Assembly: GCA_001599755.1 (NCBI GenBank)
Contig: BCHX01000004.1
Location: forward strand, 1-64,000
DNA: 64,000 nucleotides
Direction of reading: 5' to 3'
DNA from: Gliomastix tumulicola
Taxonomy: Eukaryota; Ascomycota; Sordariomycetes; Hypocreales; Bionectriaceae
The notes below the pieces were generated by a model. It worked only from the letters and a program-made list of their open reading frames with translations, ran no database searches and was not told the DNA's origin. Numbering within the stretch: position 1 is the stretch's first letter; the number at the start of each line of letters is the position of its first letter. This document shows positions 22,669-33,000 of this stretch, one piece after another. A program made the translations under genes and the position numbers.

Positions 22669-22918
22669 TTTCTTGAAACGAGACCGATATTCATTCACTC
22701 TCAACTCTGTTGTTGAATAAAGGAGGACCACGCATTATTCTATACTCAATTCTTTAATACTCCCTTCTAGTAGGCACACGTCATGAAGCTACTATTCCTA
22801 GAGCAATACATCGTACAATAGTCAAGTATGGAAGGAACGTGGCTTTATGTGATGCGATTGTATTTGAGATTTGATGGGGAATGATACCTCAATCATAGCT
22901 CGGCTCTGCACAATATAC

Positions 22919-24064
22919 CTAGCTAAGAACCTTCAAGGGAGAGACGGAAACCTTCTCAGCCTCCTGATTAAGGGCATCAACCTCAGACTGAACATATGGA
23001 ATCCCCCTCACCTCTCGCTCTTCCTTCAACAGTCTCTCAATCTCCCCTGGGAAATATATCCGCTTGACTCCAGTTGCTGGCTCGCTCTGGACCACACGGT
23101 TGTACAGATACTGCATCCGATCGTGGAATGCATCCATATCCATAAAAAGGTCAGCCTTAATAGTAACAATAAAATGTCCCACGTCAGCGACCTTGGATGG
23201 CTCAGCAGGACCAGTAACATGGCCTGCAAAAGCAGACCCCGAAAGCACCCCAGAGAACACATCCATCATGATGGCAAGCGCTGAGCCCTTAGGCCCACCC
23301 ATTGGCTGCATGAATCCCTTGAGTGCTTCTGCAGGGTCGTCTGTCGGCCTGCCTTCGGCGTCCAGCGCCCATTCCAGAGGAATCTTTTCCCCCCGTCGGA
23401 GAGCCTTGCGGACTTTGCCGCGGGCCACAAGCGATGGCGCCATGTCGAGGATGAACGACGATTCGGGGGTTTTCCCAGGCGCACCGCATGCAATAGGCGA
23501 GACGCCGACAATGTTGGATTTGCCACCCCAAGGTGGCATGGCAGGGCTCGAGTTGGTAAAAACAAGACTCATCATACCAGCATCGATGGCCTTCTGAACC
23601 GCCCAGGCTGCCATTCCGTAGTGGTTAGAGTGCTTGATGCTCGCCATGCCGATACCGCAAGTCTCGGCGGATTCAATGGCAGCGTTCAACCCTGCGTCGG
23701 TGGCCACAAAGCCCCAGCCGTTGTGCCCGTCGACATGTGTGACCGCAGGCATCACCTTTGTGACGGTTGGGTTGGCAGTTGCATGGAAGCTCCCGAGCTT
23801 GATGCGCTCAATGTAGGATGGGATGCGGTTGATGCCATGGGTATCGACGCCGCGCAGGTCGGCAGCAACGAGACAATGGGCAACGATGGCGGCATTCTTG
23901 GCTGACACACCATGTCCCTTCAGAACATCCTCCGCGAAACGACGTGCTTCGGATGCGGAGACAAGCAAGGGGGATGTGGTGGCCATGTTGGTTCGGCGCT
24001 CTAGTGTTTGTTGCTGCAGTGTTTTGCTGAGGAGTGAGTGGACAACGCTTATGGACAAGGTCAT
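22919..24064 (-). CDS. LDH2/MDH2-family NAD(P)-dependent dehydrogenase
   Basis: Intronless 381-residue protein of the malate/L-lactate dehydrogenase type 2 family (Ldh_2), unrelated to Rossmann-fold lactate dehydrogenases. Family hallmarks are DLRGVDTHGINRIPSYIER (His of the active site, about residues 69-87), HVDGHNGWGF, IKHSNHYGMAAW (about 143-154), LVFTNSSPAMPPWGG and MGGPKGSALAIMMDVFSG. Enzymes of this family oxidise 2-hydroxy acids (malate, lactate, ureidoglycolate, 2,3-diketogulonate in reverse). A second ATG at codon 27 (MATTSPLLVSASEA) is the more conventional start, so the first 26 residues may be a leader or UTR. It sits with a transporter and two aldolases, suggesting oxidation of an imported hydroxy acid. 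Confidence 0.93.
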   Translation of the reverse strand: MTLSISVVHSLLSKTLQQQTLERRTNMATTSPLLVSASEARRFAEDVLKGHGVSAKNAAIVAHCLVAADLRGVDTHGINRIPSYIERIKLGSFHATANPTVTKVMPAVTHVDGHNGWGFVATDAGLNAAIESAETCGIGMASIKHSNHYGMAAWAVQKAIDAGMMSLVFTNSSPAMPPWGGKSNIVGVSPIACGAPGKTPESSFILDMAPSLVARGKVRKALRRGEKIPLEWALDAEGRPTDDPAEALKGFMQPMGGPKGSALAIMMDVFSGVLSGSAFAGHVTGPAEPSKVADVGHFIVTIKADLFMDMDAFHDRMQYLYNRVVQSEPATGVKRIYFPGEIERLLKEEREVRGIPYVQSEVDALNQEAEKVSVSPLKVLS

Positions 24065-24531
24065 CTTGATGTATAGTTTTATAGTCCGTATCTAAAGCCG
24101 GAACGGCAAATATTTTCCTAATCGTGTGATGGTCCGTCTCGTGACTAAACTCTAGAGGCGCAGTGTGCCCGGCATCGGGCAAAAGCCGGGGCGGGTCCCG
24201 GGACAATGCCGTTACCTTGGGAGGTCTTCTCGGGCAGCTCGGCATAGAAACTCACTACATTCAAACGCGCCCTACTTTACAGATTAGTCAAGGCTCATCA
24301 CTAGACTCGGGATTTATGGCTACGGCGCGATAGGAATCTAGGTACTTGCTGACTACATGCAAGAAATAGCTTATTAGCAATGAAATGATCATGCCGAGGC
24401 CTCATTTATTTGCTCCTATTCAGATTTCTTTTCGAAATCTGCAACTCGCTCACCACTACTGTGCTACCTCCATCTATGATACTCAGGTTTATCTGGTTCA
24501 GGAACCTGAGTAAGGAATCTAAGCTCCCAAC
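24065..24531. other. Upstream region of LDH2-type gene and 3' end of transporter
   Basis: No gene seen. At 24167-24180 an everted repeat GCCCG-GCAT-CGGGC lies about 100 bp before the dehydrogenase start and resembles CGG/CCG-type regulator targets. Confidence 0.4.
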
Positions 24532-26317
24532 CTAGGCCTTGCCATGATTCTCAATCTGCTGTACATCAGAGTCCTGGTTTTCGACGACACCTTGTTTTTC
24601 GCCGGCCTTGTGTTCAAGATCCCTTTGCTCAGCATCGTCATTGCCATACAGTCCAATACGGTACCATGGGAGCTCAAAAAGCTCCCCCATGCTCTCGAGG
24701 CTTCGGCCACCGGTCTCGGGCACAAAGAACCAGACCCAAAGACCGCCAATGACTGTAACAGAGCCGAGACACCAGAATGTGCCCTTAGGCGAGAGACCAC
24801 CAGAGCCAAACGGCAGAAGCATACTTGGCAATGCCCTGGAATTCCCGTATTGGTTGGCAAAGTGCAGCGCCATGGCCCATGAAGTTGCCAATGCGCGAAT
24901 GCGGAGAGGAAACAACTCGGCAGTAATTAAATACTGCATGGAGTTCCACCCAAGCGCCCAGCCAACCCCAGAGACATAGATCATGGCGATTGCCCCCTTA
25001 CTAGCGCCTTTATCTGAGTTGGGAAGGGTGAAGTCGTCCTCAACTCCTAGTTGAGGCACTGCGGTAAGAAATGCAGCGATGTAGAGAATTGAGAGAGACT
25101 GGAAGGTTATACCGATAAGAAGAGATCGTTTTCGCCCAATTACGTCAACAAGGAAGAGGGCGCAAATAATTGCAGCAGCAAATTTGACAAGTCCAAATAC
25201 TGCTGTGACGAGAAGGGACTCCTCGTTTCCAGTGACACCCAGAAGCTTGAATAGGTCAGGTGCATAAACCGTTATTGAGCCAGCGCCAGACCATTGTGAC
25301 AGAATCTGGACCATGGTGGCTAGATAGAAGCGATAGAGGTTACTTGGCACAGTAAAAACCTCTTTCACTTTACCCCACCATCCAATCCCTTTGGTAGCCT
25401 CAAGTTCCAGATCAAGGGCCGTCTGAACTGTGGCCACCTCGGCTGCAATGTAGTCGCTATCAGCAGGCTGCTGTCGAAGTCGGCTCAGGACTTGAGCGGC
25501 TTTGTCTGACTTGCCCTGCTTGATCAAGAATCTGGGAGATTCATACTGAAAGAAGCTGAGGGAGAGGATAAGCCCCGACATCATAATGTGAAGGCTTGTT
25601 GGGACAAGCCATCGCGTGTGGCCGTGAAGATGTAGCGCGCCGCCGTAATTGCAGAAATATGCCAGGACGATGCCAATGTAGACAGATCCGGTGAAGAAAC
25701 AGGTGCAAAGGCCCCGGACCGAGGGCGGGGATATCTCGCCAATGTAGATCGGACTGGAGGCATGTTAGTAAATCACAGACCTAGGGTGGTTTGTGGGAGC
25801 TTACCCAACGACGGGAGTCTGCCCGACACCAAGACCTGCAATGAGTCTACCAGCGTAGATTGCACCAAGACTGCTTTTCACGCCACCAATCATGGAAATG
25901 ACGATTCCAAGGATCCAAAGAAAGCATAAGAATCGAACTGCCCAGATGCGACCGATTTTGTCGCAAACAATGAAGGACCTATGATAGATATTGTTAGCCG
26001 GAGATACAGTTCGAAAGAATGCTGTGCCAAAATTACATGAGTGCGCCTCCTGCGGAACCGATTTGAACCATAGCAGAAACATTAGCCTTGATATCGGCTC
26101 GTTCCGTCTCCGAGTAGTCGTTGTAGTGGATGGCGTTTTGAAATGCGGGAGTATTGAAAGCACCGGTGATTAGTCCTTCGTCGATTCCACGAGCAGCGCC
26201 GAGAAGGCCGAACGAAACAACAGCAAACCACAGACGCCAGTTAAAAACACCCTCAGGCTCGCCCAAGTCTTTCAACTTGAAGACGTTGACGGGTTTCTTA
26301 ACTCCTCCGGCAGCCAT
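24532..26317 (-). CDS. MFS sugar-porter-family transporter
   Basis: Three exons on the minus strand: 26317-26037, 25978-25805 and 25753-24532 (558 aa). The introns are 58 bp and 51 bp, and they join GGALM to SFIVCDKIGR and VVG to PIYIGEISPP. Sugar-porter features include GLLGAARGIDEGLITG in TM1, CDKIGRIWAVRF after TM2, ESPRFLIKQGKSDKA before the central loop, LVDVIGRKRS in the second half and VPETGGRSLESMGELF after the last TM. About 12 membrane segments are expected. The closest general resemblance is to fungal hexose/quinate-type permeases. Position between the dehydrogenase and the RraA-like aldolase suggests it imports the substrate of the local pathway, but the substrate cannot be read. 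Confidence 0.9.
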
Positions 26318-27275
26318 GACGATAGGAAGATGTTGCTGGATAGAGACGGTGACAATGGGGGAGGAAGAGTTGCTGGTTGGAAATGGGCACTGGATGATCG
26401 TGGTTCTTATAGTCTATTTATTTAACCTTAATAACCCCATGGGGGCACTTGGAGCTCTCCCCACTGGAGACCGCCATCAGTTTACAGTGCCGGTTATCCG
26501 TGTACGTCCATATGTTCCCTGCTTGGCTCATGGAGAAGAGCGCTTAGCCCTTCGCCAAGGCATTCATTCGACATCCTAAGAATGGTAAGCCCCCTGCTTG
26601 GAATAAACCGGAGCAAAACCAATGCGCACGGGGCCGCGTTGGCAAGGGGCAATTTCTCTTTCTGTGACAAGCGAAGCTAGGGCATGCGTATGTGAGCTAC
26701 ACGTAGCATTTTTTTTCTATTGAGGTGTTCAAATGTTAGCATGACATCAGACTGCTTCAGTTGCACCTGACTAGGATTAAAGCATCATGGTGTTATCTCG
26801 GGCTTATGCCCGGTGCAAGGTTATCATCCCGAGTCCTCTACCCGTAAGCCTCCGCATCAAAGTCGACTCTTCGACATAGCTGCATGGTTGTCAATATGGA
26901 GCTTTCCTGTTAGATGACAGTCTCGGCTCCGTGTTTTCGCATACCAGACGATTATCCATCAAATGGCAAAAGAATTATTATTATTTTACACCAGATCTCG
27001 CGCGAATTAACGCCGGGATACTTCTCGGTTTTCTCGCTTTGTAGCCGTCTCGGCCCGGTACCGAGCCTAGTCTACAGCTATTCTCCCCGTCCGGTTTTGA
27101 TGGAACAGCTCAGACAGTTTCATGACTCCGTATCATCCTATGGCAACTTGCGTTGAAATAGTCTAGGATAGCTCATGATGTCGAATATTACGCCTTCCAC
27201 ATTTGTGTATGCGCATCAGCATACCAGGCCGTACGAAGTCTCGTTTCCTGCGAAGAACTCTTTTTCCTTCAAAAA
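26318..27275. other. Divergent promoter region between transporter and RraA-like gene
   Basis: 958 bp with no convincing gene. It contains the inverted repeat CGGGC-TTAT-GCCCG at 26799-26812 (within the shared 14-mer) and several CGG/CCG pairs around 27020-27070, as expected for a co-regulated divergent promoter. Confidence 0.5.
26799..26814. promoter_or_regulatory. CGGGC-TTAT-GCCCG inverted repeat, contains shared 14-mer
   Basis: Perfect 5-bp arms around TTAT. Bases 26801-26814 are identical to 18269-18282 upstream of the Zn2Cys6 gene. The site lies between the divergently transcribed transporter and RraA-like genes. A role as operator for the local regulator is an inference. Confidence 0.5.
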
Positions 27276-28142
27276 ATGCCACTTCAACAGCCGCTTATCC
27301 AGCGACTCCTGCAATGGGGCTCTTGCGATGTAAGTCCGGCCTACCCGCAGCGCAATTTCATAGCTCTCTTTCGGTTACTGACTGGGCTGCTGGAAGATTG
27401 CGGATGCACTGTCCAAGCTCGGCTATACTTCCGGAGGCTATCTTCAGGGGTTGAAACTGCACTCCCCCGAGTACATGACAGGAGCGACAAAGATCGCGGG
27501 TCCTGTCTTTACTGTCAAATTTGCCACGAAAGCCGAGGGACTGTCTCCAAACTTTCAGGGCCATTACGTATGCCCAATGGAACGCGTACCTTGCAGTTCG
27601 CCAGAAACTAACTGATTTAGATTGACCATGTACCGAAAGACTCAATCCTCCTCATCTCCCAACCGCTCCCTCATTCCTATTCATGCTACGGAGGCCTAAT
27701 GTCGCTCAGAGCCAAAGCCTTGGGAGCCCAAGGCGCCGTCATCGATGGCTCTTTGCGCGACCTCCAAGAGCACAGAGCTGCGCAATTTCCAGTTAGTCTC
27801 TCCCTCTGCCTTCTAGACACACAAGATTCTTGATGTAACCATCAGCCAAAGGTATTTGCTCGAGAGAATGGCACGACGGCCTCGAACGCTGTTGCAACTG
27901 CGGTGGATATTAACATTCCCATCAAGTTGACATCATCCACGCAAGACGTCGTGGTGCGCCCTGGAGACTTTTTGCTCGCAGATGTCGACGGGGTGGTGTT
28001 AATTCCGGGAGAAGTGGTGGAACAAGTACTGGAGTCTGTTCCTGGTATTGTGTCTGCGAATGAGAAATGCGCAGATGCGATCCGAAGCGGTATGAGCGTG
28101 CAGGACGCTTTTGCGACGTATCGTGGGAAGCCAAAGGCATAA
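27276..28142 (+). CDS. RraA-like aldolase/decarboxylase family protein
   Basis: Four exons: 27276-27329, 27397-27567, 27621-27791 and 27852-28142 (228 aa). Introns of 67, 53 and 60 bp have GTAAGT, GTATGC and GTTAGT donors. Joined segments read SCD-IADALSKLGY, GHY-IDHVPKDSI and QFP-VFARENGTT. The family core is CYGGLMSLRAKALGAQGAV followed by IDGSLRDLQEH, holding the Arg-Asp pair that binds pyruvate/Mg in RraA-type 4-hydroxy-4-methyl-2-oxoglutarate aldolases and oxaloacetate decarboxylases. The C-terminal PGDFLLADVDGVVLIP is also typical. These enzymes cleave 4-hydroxy-2-oxo acids to pyruvate or decarboxylate oxaloacetate. A decayed duplicate lies at 17403-17930. Confidence 0.9.
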
Positions 28143-29023
28143 AGGCAATAACTCGGAGGGCTAAGTCTCACGGGAGTCGCAGTCACTTTTCTGCGCACGG
28201 TGTATGCTCGTTCTCTGGATCACGCCAACGACGAGGCCGAGAATTACGCCGTCCGTGGACAAAGAGTCGACACGCTGTCAAATGAGGATGATGCGTGACG
28301 TCCCCGGAGTAGTCTAGCTCCAACGCAGTGAAGCATGGTCTAGACGGAATAGGTTGGAGTTTGAGTTCACAGGATGCTTGCCATACGGAGAGCTATGCTA
28401 TGATACTCAGGTACAACATCGAGGAAAACATCGGCTCGCAGTCTCGCACGAGACCGCGATAGTCATAGTAAGTAGTTTGACATTCCATAATGTTTCAAGT
28501 CGATACTTTCCCCACGTTCGTAAGCAGAATGATATGTGATAAGATACCCAATAAGGAAACCATATTCCAGACAATCGATCAACTCAATACCCGAGCACTA
28601 GCAAGCGTATTAACAAAATAGGGGACGATCACTGTGGCGTGGATGGAAAAGGGGCATAAGAAAGGAAGGGGAGTGGGTAATCAGCGATTATTCAACAGCC
28701 CTTAGGGCATAAAAGCTTCAGCACGGTTAATTTTTCGCGAACAGGTGGCTCTAGAAGTGCCTCGGAACAAAGAGCCGATGATCATCGTGTTGATTCGTGA
28801 CCACAATATTGCATTTTGTCCCGCCCACAAGCCGTTCCATCGGAGTGTATACCGACCGGGGATTCGGCCAGTGTAAAGCCCGACCACAACCGGCTTCGTA
28901 CATCGGCTTCACTCCGAGTACTAACCGCCAGTGATAATCAAAAAGTGCTTAATTATTCAAGCTCTGGGAGCCTTGATTACGACTGGACTCGGTTGTAATA
29001 ACATTCATGCTATTTCTTTCGAG
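28143..29023. other. Intergenic, promoter of class II aldolase gene
   Basis: No convincing gene in about 880 bp. Close to the aldolase start are paired half-sites CGG-N8-CCG (28841-28854) and CGG-N7-CCG (about 28902-28914), compatible with Zn2Cys6 binding. Confidence 0.4.
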
Positions 29024-30003
29024 ATGACTACATTTCCCGATGATAATCCCACTTTCCAGATCCTGGATCGCGCTACCAAAGGCGGTTACGCTGTTGGGGC
29101 CTTCTGTTGGTATGTGTGGTCTGCAGTCGTCGAGACTGGTTGATTAACAGCGCCAATAGCTACAATGACGACGGGGTCATTGCCGTGATACAGGCTGCAG
29201 AACGCTGCCAATCACCAGCCATCATCCAACTCTTCCCTTGGTCGATACATTTTCAGGGTGCACACTTCGTTCAATACGTAGTCAATGCAGCACACGCCGC
29301 CAAAGTCCCTATTGCCGTCCATCTTGACCACTGCATAGAGTTCGAAGATGTTGAAGCAGCTCTTCAGCTCCCGTTTGACTCGATCATGATCGATGCATCT
29401 CTACATGACATAAACGACAGCATACGTCGCTGTGGGGATATTGTCAACAGAGCCAAGGGAAGAGGCATCACAATCGAAGTAGAAATGGGTCGGATTAATG
29501 GTGACGAGGACGGCGTTGGGGCTTCCATCGCAGCTGGCGGGCTCACTGACGTGCCCAAGGCCCAGAGATTCATCGAAGAGACTGGAGTACACTTCTTTGC
29601 CCCTTCATTTGGCAACATACACGGGAGCTATCCCGCGCCTGGCCCAGAGGGTTGTTGGAGACTACCTCTGTGAGATATCCGACCTTGAAGTGCAGATCTA
29701 GCACTGCATTACTAACACCCTCGTGTGTACAGGCTCTCGGAGGTTCACAAAGTCATCCCCCATATTCCATTAGTCTTGCACGGGACGCATGGCGTATCTG
29801 ATGATCTATTCCGAACAGCGGGAGCGCACGGCCTCGTCAAGATCAACATGAATCGAACAGTCAGGGATGAGTACACCGAGTTTATTGCGAAGAATGCGGG
29901 CACTCTGGAGTTGACTGCGCTGAAATCGAAAGGCGTGGAGATATACACCAAGTCTATTGAAAGAGTTATGGTCGATGTACTAAGGTCAGCAGGCAAAGTG
30001 TAA
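29024..30003 (+). CDS. Class II (zinc) ketose-bisphosphate-type aldolase
   Basis: Three exons: 29024-29109, 29151-29669 and 29733-30003 (291 aa). The first intron is only 41 bp (GTATGT...TTAACAG); the second is 63 bp with an ACTAAC branch. Joined segments read GAFCC-ANSYNDDG and WRLP-LLSEVHKV. Zinc-ligand regions are visible: VHLDHCIEFEDVEAAL, APSFGNIHGSYP and LVLHGTHGVSDDLF. The last replaces the usual GGSG-like glycine loop by GTHG. The length fits fructose/tagatose-bisphosphate aldolases, but fungi use a different longer FBA for glycolysis, so this GatY/KbaY-like form probably acts on another phosphorylated or acidic sugar. It stands with the RraA-like aldolase and LDH2-type dehydrogenase. 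Confidence 0.88.
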
Positions 30004-30083
30004 ATAGCTGAAATGAATGGAAAACTCAGGGCAGGCGTGTCGGTTTACGCTGCCTCGATTCATGGCGCCATTATTATTTAAGA

Positions 30084-33000
30084 CTACGTGTCTGCGTGAA
30101 ATTCAGGAAAGTATTGGTTCACCCCGCGATCCAGAACCTTGACGCTGACAGGCTTTACAAAGAATTCATCGGCACCGACGTTTACAGCTGCCGACCTGTC
30201 ACTAGGATCGTCCTGGCCCGTTATGATAAACAGTGAGCTCCTGGGCCATCCGTTTTCTTCCTCGAGCTGCCTTATCCGCTTCGTAGCCTGAATTCCGTCG
30301 CAGACTGGCATTTGCAAATCCATGAGAATCAACTGGATGGCGACTGACGAAGATGTTCCTCCCTCGGAGTTGTTGGCGGCAGCGAGAGTCTGCTGTGCAG
30401 TGAATATCTCAACGGCTTGGGAGCCGTCCGTCGCGCACAAGAAGGGCAGGCCTCGTTTTCGGCAGTACATCTGCATGATTCGCAGGTTGATAAAATTGTC
30501 GTCGACAATAAGCGCCATCGGTTTAGGGGATCGTCCGTCTGTGTTCAAGATGGGCACGACGATTCTTGGTTCGACAGGCGTGACTGCAGACCCAAATCCT
30601 CCACTTGCAACGACCACAGCAGCACCGTCTGCCTCTCTATTCTCGGCATTTGGTGAGATATGTGACTCCTTGAATGGAAAAGGTTTGGATAGGGAAGTCA
30701 TGTCGTCTGCCCCCGTCTCTGTACGAGGACAGGAATTCTCTTGAGAATCCCTGGTCTGTTGGGGATGAATGTGTGCCTTCGCCGCTTGGATTGCGGCGGA
30801 GAGGTCATCCGCTTCTGATAATACCGCATCTATCGTGGCTGTGAAGAGGGGACCTTTGACGTATACGACATTTTCGGGGACCTGCTGCAAGGTTGCTTCA
30901 CCTTCAGATGCTGGGATCAAGCAAATGCTGATGGTCTGTGGTGGCACTCGCGACAAGTATGAGCGGCGCTCCTCCAAATCTGGCACAAAATCCACAATGA
31001 CAAAACTGTCTTCTGCTGGATGCTCCAGGGCGACGAATCCCCTGTCCAAAAGACATTCTGTAAGGGGCTTGCAAAGCGATATGTGTCCGGTGTCAAGGGC
31101 CATGACATGAAATCTCGATGGGAGATTACGAAGATGGCAGGCTTGTATCGGTTCTGCCTTCCCACTCGATGGAACGCATTCGACTTCTCGGAAGACAGCC
31201 CTGAAGTGCGATCCTAGGCCAATATCTGACGACACAAGTGTCACGGTTCCATTCAGCAATGCTGCAAACTTGGACGCAAGTGTGAGGCCTAGCCCTGCAC
31301 CGGTGGAATGTTCTCTGGCTTTTTCGTAGGGCTCAAATATGCGCTCGTGGTCGTCAGAGTGAATGCCGCAGCCGTTGTCTTCGATGTCCACGATAAGTTC
31401 CTGAGAGTCCGCGCGGAGTGAGATGGTCACATTGACAACTCCTCGGGGCGTGTTTTGGATCGCATTCATGAGAAGAGGCAGCAAGCTGTCGCGAAGCAAG
31501 GAATGATCGGTCCGAAGGCTGTCGTATTTCGACTGTAAGGTGTAATGAAAGCACACGGATGCTCGGTACCTGATATCGCCAGAAATGACCTTCTGGATTT
31601 CCCCAGCAAGCTCGGCCTCCAGCTCGCCAGCCGTCCGTGTCGTGTAGAACCGCTTGGTCATGGCGATGTCAGCCCATCTGTTCAGAGTGATCATGCTGTT
31701 GACGATCGAATTGAGGTCCCGCCCGGACGTCTTGATAGTATCCAGATAGACCGAGGGCCCTCCAACGGCGGATGCGACCGCCGACGTAGCTGCTTCGAGA
31801 GCAGCTTTCCTGGATCCCAATTCTTCTGCCAGCAGATCCACCGAGCCCAAAATGCCATGTATGGGCGTCCGGAGCTGATGAGACACACCACGGAGGAATT
31901 TCTCTTTGGCTCTCATCACCTCTGCTAGGAGCCGCTTGTTCCACATCTGCGAGATCATGGTGGCGCAGGTCTGGATGAACCACAGATCAACATCGTCAAA
32001 GACGAGACGAAGGTCCTTGGATGCCACCGCGAGCAAGGAGGGACCAGATATACCGTCGCACGGGGTAGCAATCACTCGGACCACCCTGTTCGTAGGTAAC
32101 TCTTGGTGGTTCGAGTGCTTGATGAAATTGTCGATGTAGTCTGCATCTTCCCAGATACCATCCTCCAGATCGCACAGTTCTATCGGCTCCCGGCCTTGGA
32201 CTTCGAGGTGCGTCACTTGGGTCGTTCGAAGATACACGGAGGCTTGAGGATAAACAGTCCTCAGCATCCGGAAGACAGGCTCCTCGCAATCGGCATCATC
32301 GTCTGTCTGCTTTTGAGCGACGGATACGAGCTCCATCATCCAGCGCCGCGCCTTCTGTCGCCGGGCTCGCGCACACTGAACAATGTCAGAGACAACCCAA
32401 TCAGCAAGATGGGTCAATGTTTGCTGTTGCGTCTTGGTCAGGGGTGCTTGTTTCCGAGGCGAGGCGACACAAAGGGATCCAAGAGCGACGACTTCTCCCG
32501 ACTCGTGCTGCACGCGTAGCCTGCAAGGGTCAGAGGGAGCTCTGCAGTTTATAGTAGTTCTAGGAAAAGGACATACGGCACGCCCGCGTAGGCACGGAGC
32601 CCGCCAGATTCGACGTATGGTGAGTCTCGGAATCTCCAGTCTTCCATCATACTCGGCAGCAAAAATACGCTCTGATGGCATGAGGTCAGTAAAGATGATG
32701 ATGATACGAGTTTGGGAACACAAAGGATGCTCCCAACATACGTTTGGCGGCTGAGTAACGGTGTGCGCGCAGATCGTCTCGCCTCGAGGAAGTGTACCCA
32801 GGGGCACCCCAATAGTAGCCAGACGTATGTAGAAGTTGACGTCGAGGATTCCGATTATGGCAAAATCCCACTCGGTTGACTCCTTGGCCATGTGTACCTT
32901 CTCCTGTAATCCGGAGAGGAATTCGCTCTCGGTGAGGATGTCGCGAGTATAGTACCAAAGCATCGAAAGCCTCAGCCGCTCATTCTTCGCCAGATGAGCG

